Source: Gymnorhina tibicen
Lineage: Eukaryota; Chordata; Aves; Passeriformes; Artamidae
NCBI GenBank assembly: GCA_013399875.1
Contig: VXAZ01002370.1
Coordinates: 1 to 64,000 of the forward strand
Reading direction: 5' to 3'
DNA: 64,000 nucleotides
Shown here: positions 41,252-52,100 of the stretch, piece by piece
Position numbering within the stretch: the first letter of the stretch is position 1
How the letters are laid out: every line of letters starts with the position of its first letter
Notes under the pieces: model-generated
Databases searched by the model: none
What the model was told of the DNA's origin: nothing
Seen by the model: only the letters and a program-made list of their open reading frames with translations
Made by a program: the position numbers and the translations under genes

Positions 41252-41478
41252 CACAAAGTCACTGAGGTTGAAAAAGACCTCCACGATTGAGTCCGTCCAA
41301 CCTTTGACCAATCACCACCTTGTCAGCTAGACCAGAGCACTAAGTGTTACATCCAGTCATTTCTTGAACACTTCCAGGGATATTTCTTGAATACTGTTCA
41401 GGGACAGTGACTCCACCACCTCCCTGGGCAGCCTGTTCCAATGTCTGACCACCCTTTCCATGAAGAAATCTTACGTAT
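41252..41478 (-). mobile_element. Older CR1 fragment in inferred intron 1
   Basis: caaagtcactgaggttgaaa, aaagacctccacgattgagt and ccctgggcagcctgttccaa are CR1 3'-end blocks in minus orientation. A local duplication of about 27 bp is present: tttcttgaacacttccaggg recurs as tttcttgaatactgttcagg. Confidence 0.85.
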
Positions 41479-42074
41479 CCAACGGAAAAGAAAAATTGTA
41501 CCAGATTAACAAGCTAATCTCAGTGACTACGTGGTCGCACAAGTGCTAGTACCAGCACAAAGAAATTACTGAGAGGACATGGCTGTGGTTAGTAGGAGCG
41601 CAGTATCTCTTCTCACTGGACACACAGTCTCAGAACAGCATACACTACTTGTGAGACTGCATCCCTCTAGTATAAGTTTCACTTATGCTTCCCCAGAGAA
41701 TTGGAAAGAGAGGTTGCAAATTGAACATTTTTTGCAATATATCTTTTTGCAGTGGGAGTCTTCTGTTCTCTTAAGTGAGATGTTAACGTAAAGGTCCATG
41801 TCTCAGCTTGGACTTTCAGTTAGGGAAATTAATTTCCTGGAGAGATGTCCTCAGGATCAGCCTCTTGGCTGGCCTTTGATCAACTACTGCACTAGGAGTT
41901 ACTGACAGAACAGAAGAAAAATTTGGCTTAAAAATAAAAAGGCATCTTTAACTTTCTTTGCTTTAGGAAACAGTTTTGCCATTGCAGGAACAAGTATGTA
42001 CATATATGTGTTCATAAAGAAAATAAGACATTATCTGTTACTCAAACCTCTGGTTTTTTACTTTCCTTTTGCAG

Positions 42075-43109
42075 AAAAATCCAAGAGTCCGTCAATGACT
42101 AACTAAGGTCTCTGTTCTCATGATTTATGTGATTTGCTTCTCCTGGAGCCATGGATGAATACAGCCGCTTTGTGGACTGGGACAAAATGGATGTAAGTGC
42201 CCAGAGCCAGGATACGAAAGAGCTCACCTGCACTGACTTCCATGAGCTCAAGCAGCTGGCCCGGCAGGGCTATTGGGCCAAAAACCACTCTCTGAGAGCC
42301 AAAGTGTACCACAAACTCATCAGCAATATCCCGTGCCGCACAGTGACCCCAGATGCAAACGTGTACCGGGACATCGTGGTGAAGATCGTAGGAAAACGCA
42401 ACAGCAGCTCCCTTCCCCTGCCAGAGTTCGTGGACAACAGCCTGATCCCCACGTACTGCCTGAACGCAGAGGGCATCGGGGCCGTCAGGAAGATCATTCT
42501 GTGCATCTCAAATCAGTTCCCGGACATCTCGTTCTGCCCGGCGCTGCCCTCGGTGATCGCGCTGCTCCTGCACTACAGCAAGGACGAGGCCGAGTGCTTC
42601 GAGCAGGTCTGTCGCATCCTGGCTTGCAACGACCCGTCCAAGCGGCTCATCGACCAGACCTTCCTGGCCTTCGAGTCCTCCTGCATGACCTTTGGGGACC
42701 TGGTGAACAAGTACTGCCAGGCAGCCCACAAGCTGATGGTGGCAGTGTCCGAGGACGTGCTGGAGGTGTACTCGGACTGGCAGCGGTGGCTCTTCGGAGA
42801 GCTGCCCATGGCGTACATCACACGGGTCTTCGACGTCTTCCTGGTGGAAGGGTACAAAGTTCTCTATCGTGTCGCACTGGCTCTTTTGAAATTCTTTCAC
42901 AAAGTCAGAGCTGGGCAGCCCATGGAGTCTGACAGCATCCAGCAGGACATTCGAGCCTTCGTGAGGGACATCGCCAAGTCGGTGTCCCCAGAGAGGCTCC
43001 TGGAAAAAGCCTTTGCTATCCGCCTTTTCTCTCGGAAGGAGATCCAGCTCCTGCAGATGGCCAACGAGAAGGCTTTGCAGCAGAAGGGCATCACGGTCAA
43101 ACAGAAAAG
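42075..43109 (+). CDS. TBC1D24: TBC1D24 first coding exon (TBC domain); coding part 42151-43109
   Basis: A pyrimidine-rich acceptor ending in CAG at 42072-42074 opens an exon with 76 nt of 5' UTR. The ATG at 42151 (context gccATGG, a good Kozak match) starts [14 protein letters not shown], collinear with human MDSPGYNCFVDKDKMD. The exon encodes residues 1-319 and two bases of codon 320, covering the whole TBC domain including the [11 protein letters not shown] and [14 protein letters not shown] blocks. It ends ITVKQK + AG and the donor is AG|GTAGGG, so failure to splice hits TAG at 43111 at once. The exon is much richer in GC and CpG than the flanking introns, as is usual for this gene. Confidence 0.97.
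42095..42158 (+). promoter_or_regulatory. Cluster of three upstream AUGs in the TBC1D24 5' UTR
   Basis: The 76 nt of leader in the first coding exon contain ATG at 42095 (ATG ACT AAC TAA), ATG at 42120 (13 codons including the stop, ending TGA at 42156-42158, overlapping the main start at 42151 in another frame) and ATG at 42127 followed at once by TGA. Such uORFs usually lower translation of the main frame. The main start has the strongest context. Confidence 0.6.
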
Positions 43110-46100
43110 GTAGGGCTCAGCACAGGTAACCTGAGCAATCTCCTGAGTGTTCCCAGTGTGTGGAGCAGTCAGGCAGCCCTGGGTGACTGGTGAGGAAGCT
43201 CCACTGGTGCGTGCTGGTTTCTGCTGGCGCGTTTTCTCTGCAGGAAAACTCAGCAGCTCCAAAATCACTCATTGTTGGGATTGTAATCGGAAGTGTAACT
43301 GAATTGTTATGATACAAGAGGAACAGAAGTTTCTTGTAGCATGCTCAGTAATGAATTTATACAAGTATATATTAATTGCAAGTGTTATATCTCAAATGTG
43401 TGTTTCATAAGCAGTTTTTAAACTAAAAGGCACTTTAGCAAAGTTGGAGAAAACATTGATAAATTACTTGGAAGAAACATACCCAAAGAAATGTGAAAAT
43501 TGATCTTAAGTATGATATTATTTGTAGAAAATGTCAGTTTGATGCTGCCCAGTACTTTGAATTCAGCAGTTTCTTTAGTGTAAGGCACTGTCACAATTGG
43601 GAACATTTTGCGTGACTGAAGAGCTGTTTTAACTGAGCAAGGAAGAAATAAGTCTTATTTACAGGTTTCTTTTTAAATTAATTTGACTGCAAGCCTCCTG
43701 GAAATCAAGTGTATAGTACTCACAGGCAGGAGTTGATCTGTTTTGTGACAGTCTCATGTACAAGTAGAAAAAATAATTTTGAAAGAACCGTGGAAGAGAA
43801 GAGTGACTATACAGATCCAAGAAAGTGTTGTGTAATCACAAGCTCTTCTCAGAAATAAGGGGAGGAAGAACCAGCTCTGAAACCGGTGAATGAACTCCTG
43901 CTGTGATGTGACAGTAAAAGTCATACTAATAAAAAACTTAGCTGAAAGGCCTCTTGATGGATATAGAAAAGGCAGCAATGTATTAATCTGAACAAAATTA
44001 GCATCTTGCCACGTGCAAATGTATGTGCAGGTAAGTGATGCATGTTCTGTTTTTCCAGAGGCCTCTGACAACAGAAAACTTTTCCCAACCATTTTTGAAC
44101 TCTTAAGTTTAAGTGTTGGACAGTTTTATGAACTGTCTTGCCCTCTGAAGAGAGGTGACTTCTAAAAGCCCCCTGGGTCAGAGAGTGTGATATCTAGAAC
44201 TTGATGTTCTAGAGGCACGGTCTCATTTTCTCTGAACCTCCACTGATGTAGTAGGATCTTCCAGCCAACTGCGTTGCTGAGTTAGTTACAGCAGTTGCAA
44301 ACAGATACCACTGCATGGCACGGCAGTACATACACAGTGCATTTCAGCCTAAGAGATAACATAAATGTTAGCTGAACCTCCTTCATGTGTCTACATACAT
44401 GTAAAGCTCCCCCCTTTAACCCTCTCTTCTAAGGGTTAATTTTTTAGACTCACAGCTTGGTTTACAATCGGCTTCAGCATTTTCCTGTCAGTCTCAAACA
44501 TTTCAAGGGCTTTAGCCACTGGATTGTCACACTGGGGACAGTTCAGATCATTGTATTTGAGACTTGTAACAAAATATTGACTCCCCCATTGTGTCTTTTC
44601 TTCCTGTTAGGAAGTTCAGGAGAGTTGTAATATCCTGAGTATATTCTTTAAAACAGAATGAGAGCTTTAAATAAAAATAAAATTTAAAAAATAATTTAAA
44701 TAAACCAAAGAAAAAGAAAACATAGATCAACCCACCACAGACAGTCCAAAAGCTCCTGCTGTGTTAAACGTTGCAGAGAAATTCTCACTCACAACAGTGA
44801 TGCTTTCAAGGCAAAATACAGTAATACACCTAAATAAAGCCTGCAGTTACTGCTATGCCAGGCAGAGTTGCTACTGAAAAAATATCGTCCTCTCCTGGCT
44901 ACCTTTGTAAACCCACTGGAATTTCTCAGTGTCCCCAGGCATGGTGCTGCTGGGAGCTTGGCTCGGTTTGGGTCCCAGTGTGGGCAGATGGAAGTGCCGG
45001 AGAAGTGAGCTGTTCTCCAGAGCTCCATGGGATGCCAGTGAGTTCTCTTCTCCAGTTGTGTTTGGCCTGTGCAAGGAGAAGATAATTTATTTTCCCATCA
45101 CATAACAAAAAAGGGGGGAAAATAGAAATATGAATGTTTTAACCTATCTGATTGTTTTTTAGTGCTTGGTGACTCAAATCAAACCTTGCTTTGTTTCTCT
45201 CCAGGCTTCTTTCACTCACTTTGTCATGGATGTAGGAAGTCACTGATTTTTTCTATCTTTTTTGTCTTTCTCCTTGTACGTTCCCCTTCTGTCCATTCCA
45301 TCTCCACTGCACCCCTCCTGTTTGCAGTCTTGCACCTCCCAAAAGGTAGGTTAAAACACTTGAGTCTTTGCACTTTGCTCATTCCTGTTGTCTTTGGCTT
45401 GTTATTTTTCCCAAGGCCGTCGCGTATTGCTAACGCTGGGGCAGGAGAAGCAGGGCAGCAATCGGAGCACCCGGTTGCTGTGCCACATCTCCTGAATAGC
45501 CTCCTGCAAAGTTAGTTCACAGCACCTGCAAAGCTGTAAGAGAAGGGGTAGTGGGCCCAAGGAGTCAGCACAGCACTTCAGACAGCAGTACACCTGTTTT
45601 CCAGAGTGGGAAAGAACTGTACATGGTGGGATTATGGTTTTGCCTATACAGGGCCGTTATAATAGGGTCCTTTCTACTCTGGAGGAAAAAGTGTAATTTT
45701 TTTTAAACATCTCAAATAACAGCTCAGAAGAGCTGTTAGGTATCATCCCACCTCCAAACCTGGTATATGCTGTTGCATTAGATGTGAAACATAGTCGACT
45801 TTTTATCTTCTTTGGAAGCTTTCTGCAGTTAATTGGAAAGATTTTGGACTGACCCCAACTTGACACACTCCTGAAAGTGACCTGTCTATTCATAGTAGAT
45901 TAAATTTATTTTTAAGTAGGTAGGGGTTTTTTTAGAGTCAAGAAGACAAGACTCTTTTTCTGTGTCAAGGAGGTCAGAGTTACTCAGCCATAGAGCATTA
46001 ATGGTTAATGAAGTCATTTATCACGTCTTGGCCTGAAAAGTAAATCTTAAAGAACAAAACCCAGTGAGTGGATTGTGATACCTGATAAGCAGAGAACTTG

Positions 46101-49100
46101 GAAAGAGAAAGGCTGCCCTGTGAGTATTACATACCACAGATGTTTGGGTTTAAGTTCATGCCTTTGAGAATCCTCTGGAATTGCTGCAGGTGCCCTGAGT
46201 TAACTTTAGTGAGTGATGCACACTAATATTTGTACTAATTTATAAAATCGAAGTTGGAATTAACTTCCTCATGTTTTCATCTTTGAAAGAACATCTCAAG
46301 AGACTTAGCAAAGCGTGTTTCATACCATAACTTCTGTGTTGAGGATTTTACCGCTAATAAATCAGCAGGCTGTTAATCCCAGTCAAGCAAATCTTCAGCA
46401 TCTGTGTATTATTTTACTGCAGTTAGGTTGTTCTGAAAGCAGCAGAAAGCCTTGATTTATGCTAGGAAGCAGTTTGGGTTTGAGGGGACTTAGGGAGATG
46501 CAGGGTGTCTGTTGACACTGATCTGGACACAGGATCAGGTTTCAGGTTTACATACCACAAATTACTTATATTACTATTTATGACTGAAAAGAAAATCTCC
46601 TTTTACCACACAGTTATGCCCTCACTGAAATTATAATGGATTTTAAAGATGATGCATCTCCTCTAAGATTTGACCCAAGCCAGAGTAGAGCAGGAAGATG
46701 AAATTCAGTGAGTAATCTTTGGAGTTGGATATTTGTTGTTTTTTGAATAATACAGGTCACAGTCACTGTGACAGCTGCTGCTGCACATCCTCAACCTTGG
46801 CTTTACCTTTGGAAACTTTGAGGTCTCTGAAGCACATTGTATTAATGATATAGGTGGAAAAACAAGGTTCCTGTGAAATTAGCAAATGCTGCTTTTTTAA
46901 ACATTAATTGTGCTGGTTTTCAAATCCAGTTTCTTGGAATAATAGCAGTTGAACAAGTCTTTCCAACATCAGCAATCAAGAGAAAGTTGTCATGCTAATC
47001 CTGGTAACTGAGGAAAACACTAAAGCAGGGTAAAATCTTCTGAGTTTGTTCAGTTCTAGTGGTACGCTTTAATGCTGTCCAAATTTACTGTTCTCTCAAG
47101 CTGCAGTGTTTTCACAGATGACCCTGAAAGGAGTGGAGTGGTGAAGGGTAAACTTAATTTTTCTCAATGAATATAAAGCAAAACATTTGGTTTTTTTCCT
47201 TCACCCACTTGTTTATTTTCACTCATTTACTACTTTGAAAAGCAACTGCCAAACTGAAGGAGATGATTTTCATTGTCATTAGATAAATACTGTCAAAAAT
47301 AAGAGAATTAATACAGATTAGATACCTGTAACTAGTTGCAGTTTTCTGGAATCCCCCCAAAAAAGTTTTATTTTTGCTCAGCAGCGTGGAGTTTGGTTTG
47401 CTAGGTGCAGGCTGTATGTGGACACTTCTCAACACAGGGTCAGGTTTCAGTCTCAACCATGTACAACTGTGATTTGTTACTGGGAAATAGCAAGTCATTT
47501 TGTTTCACATTCTTTGGCCACATTCTTTGGTTTAACTAGATGGTGCCATTAAATATAAAATTATTTACCATGATATTCAAAGGGCAGGACATGTATGCCT
47601 GGAACAGTTTTAAATGGCCAATACAGTGGTAAATTCTTTCTAGTAAATCAGAATGATCTGTTTGAAAAGGTGATATTCTACCTACATGGAAGAGTTGTGG
47701 GAAGTCACAGGGTACTGAAAAGGATGTGTTCAGAATGCTGCTGAACACAGGCTTTGAGTGGGGTTTGGGTAGGAAAGTCTTTAAATCAGCAGTTCAGAGT
47801 AGCCAGGAGAAGGAACAAAGGCAAAAGCAAAGACACCCTGAGTGTTAGAGCCTTTTAGAAAAAAGAACTGAAGTTTAGTTGCCCAAACAGCTCACAGATG
47901 TGTGAAAAATGTACAGACCAGGAATACAAATAATTCTGAGGCTCGCTTGAAGTGCAAATTTAAACCTGTTTCGATATTTGTTATTAACTCTTAGCCTATT
48001 TATCATCATTGCTTTTCCAATCTAAACCTTCCCAGGCACAACTTGAAGCCGGAAATTCGTTCTAATAAACAGTTGACTGCCCTGAATATTTTTTAGTTCC
48101 TTAAATGGAGGTGGGGGGGTGGATCTTAATTTCTGCTGAATTGCAACCAAGGCTTTGTCTCTCAGCTCTGTTCTGCAGTGACACCAGTTTTAGCTGCAGA
48201 CCTGACAGAACACAGAGGGTGAGACCTAGAGTAAGATTCTGGACATGGGAGTTCAAGGTTTGGCTCATGCTTTGTTTCAATGGATCTCTCCTTTGCCTCG
48301 GATTGCTGTGTTTAAAAGTACAAATAATGTCCCTAGTCAGTGATACTGTAAGTTTTAAAACCCATAAATAGTTACAGCTTGCTTAAATAGGTGCCCACAG
48401 AAGTTCCGTGCATTAAATAATGCAGGGTAGCAATGCAAAGACTGATTTCATTTATTAAGCTAAAATAAGCAGTAATATTAGTAATTTTTTGAAGTGACCT
48501 AAGGAGTCACTTCATTTGAAATGCTGACACTAAGGCACCTACAGTGAATTCCAGAAAGCAGTTCCCAGTGTCTCCAAGCAAGCATTCCTCTGCAGTACAG
48601 TGCAAATGCTACTGATTTTTTGGTACTACCAGCATGAAAAATAAAAAATGTATATATTTTGTGTGTTTTAGGGAGTGAGCAAAGCTATCCAGATCCACGC
48701 AGATGTACAGTATTGAGGGCCTCTTCTTGTTCATGAAACTGAGAGAAAAGAAATGTGTAATTGTCAAAAAAAGCCCATCAGAAATAGGCAAATACTTGCG
48801 CTCAAACCCTTGCATGCAGAGCGAAGTGATAAAGCTTTATTTAACACCTGGCTGCCCAGTAATTCAGTGACTTGTGTAAATTCTGTGTCCTTGGCTGTCA
48901 CCATTGCATTTTAAGCATTTAACATAGACTGTGGAAGCAAATAACATTTAATCCCCAGGCTCTGGGTTTGCGTGCTTGTTTAATCTAAGAAATGAAGGCT
49001 GGTTAAGATGGTGATAATTGTTACCTTCAAGCATTTAAAAGCCATGAATCAATCCTTATAACTGTATCAGACCCTTCTGGGGGATACAGGGATTTCCTTT

Positions 49101-52100
49101 CCAGTGTCAGCATCTAGCATTCCTTAATGTTCTCCGGTTATCTGTAACCATGATCCTGGGAACATTTTCAGTTCTTAATGAAGTGGAAGTCACTGGTAAT
49201 GACATGTTTCCAAGAGGTGGAACTTCTCAAAAGCTTCAAATATTTGCCTTGGATTAAAATTGCTTACCCTGGTAATACTGATTCCTCTAAAGTTTCTGAG
49301 GGGTTTAGGAATTCTCTAATCCTGTGATAGGAGCAGGACCTCAGAGGCGGAAAAAGTATTACTCCTTCTTCTCAGATCCTGGCCGTTTGTTTAGGTATTC
49401 TGTTCTCTGTGCTTAAATACAAGTGCCAGCGAGACTGTCACCAACAGCAAATGTAAGACCATGGTCATTTTTAGTGGCTCAGTGTTGTGTCCTCTGTGTG
49501 TAAAGGTGCAGGCCACAGCTGCCATACAGAGGTATTTCAGTCAAGCCAGATCTCTGCCTCTGAGGATGATGTTAAATTGCAGCAGTTTATTGCCTTCACT
49601 AGGTCACAGCCACCTAATCCCATGGGCTGGAGCTTTGACCAATAATTTATCTACTGGAGTCTGTTAGTGTTCAGCTGTCTTCTCATGTTTCAGTTCAGTA
49701 ATCCAAAACTTGTTAAATTATTGCTTCTCAATGTTTTGTGTTGTATTTCTCAGGCAGAATGTGCACTTGGCAGTTCATGCTGAGAACTTCAAGTCAGAAA
49801 TTGTCAGTGTGAAGGAGATGCGGGATATCTGGTCATGGATCCCAGAGCGATTTGCACTGTGCCAGCCCCTCCTGCTTTTCACCACCTTGGAGCATGGCTG
49901 TAGTCTGAGCAGGTAAGGAAAACCTTCCTCTCTCTTCTCTACTGTAGGGCAGAAAGGAGTGACTGGTGAAGTGTTTGCTGGATTGACAAAAAGGACATGC
50001 TTAGTCAGAACTTGATCTGAAGAATATGATTAACGATGGAATATAAATGTGACAAATTCCTGTTGCCCACAGCATTTGACTGGGATATTTCCTATGCCAG
50101 AATATTTTAAACTGTTCAAGGTCAAGGGGAAAAGTCAAACTTGGATCAGTTCACAGATTCTGCTGGTCTGAGTCTGGTTCCTTAAGGTTTTGAATGGTTT
50201 AACTCAGTGGCTGCTCTGCAGACACTTTTGATAGATAAACACATTCAAGCTGATTCAAGGAAGAAGAGAACTGGAAACTGGAAATTACCTATGAATCTGG
50301 TTGGTTTTCTTTTTTTAAGTGAGGTAAACTAGATATGAGTTGTCCTTGCACTTGATACAGAAGACTATAACCCTATAACTCCTAATAATGACTTTGCTAT
50401 CAGCAGCTGAGGTACTGAGGCTGGGAGAGCCACTCCCAGCCTCAGGTGCCTATGAGGAAGAGCGAAAGCAAGCAAAGAGAATGCATCACAATTAATTTCC
50501 ATGAAGACCTAAAGCCCTTCAGACACGGCCATCAGTCCTCTAGGTTGTTTTGCAATCCTTCTGATTGTTTTAATTCAAAATGCTGTAAAATGCTGCAGTT
50601 GATCTAGGTAATCTTCTAGTTATTCTTCAGAGACATAAACTGTGCAGGGGACTGGGTACAGAACAACTGCTTGATTGTATTCATTTAGACTCAGCTGTAT
50701 TATTACATGAACTGTATAAAGCATTTGCAGGAATATTCTTAGTCTTCAGGTGCTTTTTTGCCACGGCATCAGTTGGAGGAGGAGGCGGTGCCTGATGTTG
50801 AGGAGGAAAGGAGCTGCAGCTGGTGGCAGTCAAGTGCTCACTTTTTTGTGCTCTGCACTTCAGGTTCTATTCCCACAGCGAGGGACACGAACCAACTCTG
50901 CTCCTCATCAAGACAACAGCAAAAGAGGTGAGTGAGGCGAAAGACAAGTGATTAAATTGGGGTTTGGGCAGTGTGTAATGCTGTACTGCAACACACAGCT
51001 GTTTACAATAAAATGAATAAGCAAGGTTTGGCTTTGTTTTTTTAAAGAATCCATGCATTAAATTATTCTATTTGTTGGTTATAGGACTATGCATTCTTGG
51101 GTAGACCTTGCAAACCAAGTCTTGGTTAAGACTAAAACCAAGTCTTGCTTTTTCTCTTGCAAGTGGTGTGGGGTGATGGACTAGAGTAGCTCACTTTGCT
51201 CTTGGACAGACTCTGAAATGCAGAATCAGAGGGGCAGATTGAGAATTGTGCTAAAGTTGTGATTCATAGAAGATATTTTCATTTTCTCAAGGATACGAGG
51301 AGAGAAAGTAGCAGAATTTAAATGGTATGAATAGCGTAGGACTACATGATGTGAAAACAAAAGCCTTAGCTTCATCTCATTCTTGATTGGGAAAAAGATA
51401 AGGAAGCTCTGAGAACCTGAGGAGGAGTGCACACAGGTGCCTTATTTCTGCTCCTGTGTGTGACAATATTGGACAGCATAATGTGAAAACAGCAACACGC
51501 TTGTTTAAAAAATTAATACATAAAACAAGAAGTCTTCCCAGAACCTTCTCAGGAGGGCACACAGGAACTTCCTGTAATGGTGGTGTTGTCTGTGCCACTG
51601 TACATGACTTCTAAATATTCTGTATGTAACATTAAGCTGTTATTGCAGCCTGTGGGCTTTATTCCTGTCTATATCTCTGCAGGATGACTGTCCATGAACA
51701 AGCTCATTTCTACTTTTGTTTACATCTACCTGATGCTCACCCTCGGGGCCATTTCACAGTTCTCTGTGTGGTTTCTGGCCATTCAGGCCTGTGTTGAGAT
51801 GCCAGTGGCTTATGGAATGCCCCTGGTGTCTAAAGGGTAGAGGGGGGAACAATTATTTTGCTTCTTGTCTTGGAGCCTATCAAAAGTCTGGCTTTATAAG
51901 GGATTCTGGTTTTTATAAGATGGTTTGTTTCTTAGCCTTCAAATAAATGTGTACTAGCCAGAAAAAAAACCTAGGAGAAAAATATGGGGGTTTTGTTTCG
52001 TGCTTCTGGATTTGGAGGGTTTTTGCAAAGAGTTGTTCATCCTTTATTTGTATGTCTGTACTTAACTTTTAGAATGAAGAAATTCTGATTTTCTGCCTCT

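Larger units (their letters stand above)
28881..42074 (+). other. Inferred TBC1D24 intron 1
   Basis: AT-rich sequence between the CpG island and the first coding exon's acceptor. It holds four CR1 copies, the G/T tract and the TA-rich palindrome. No coding exon is seen; further non-coding 5' exons could be hidden here and cannot be recognised from sequence alone. Confidence 0.55.
43110..49753 (+). other. TBC1D24 intron 2 (contains the microexon)
   Basis: This 6.6-kb intron runs from donor GTAGGG to acceptor tttctcag. Besides the microexon at 45328-45345 and the 32-bp CR1 block at 48018, it holds AT-rich unique DNA with no other exon that I can support. Confidence 0.85.

Noticed and set aside
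42273..42932. A 219-codon frame on the + strand and several minus-strand frames within exon 2
   Set aside because: They are shadows of the TBC1D24 coding frame in GC-rich sequence.
49195..49216. Alternative microexon candidate ending in tttccaagag|gtgg
   Set aside because: Read in the required phase it contains TGA, and it lacks a good acceptor. The candidate at 45328 fits fully.
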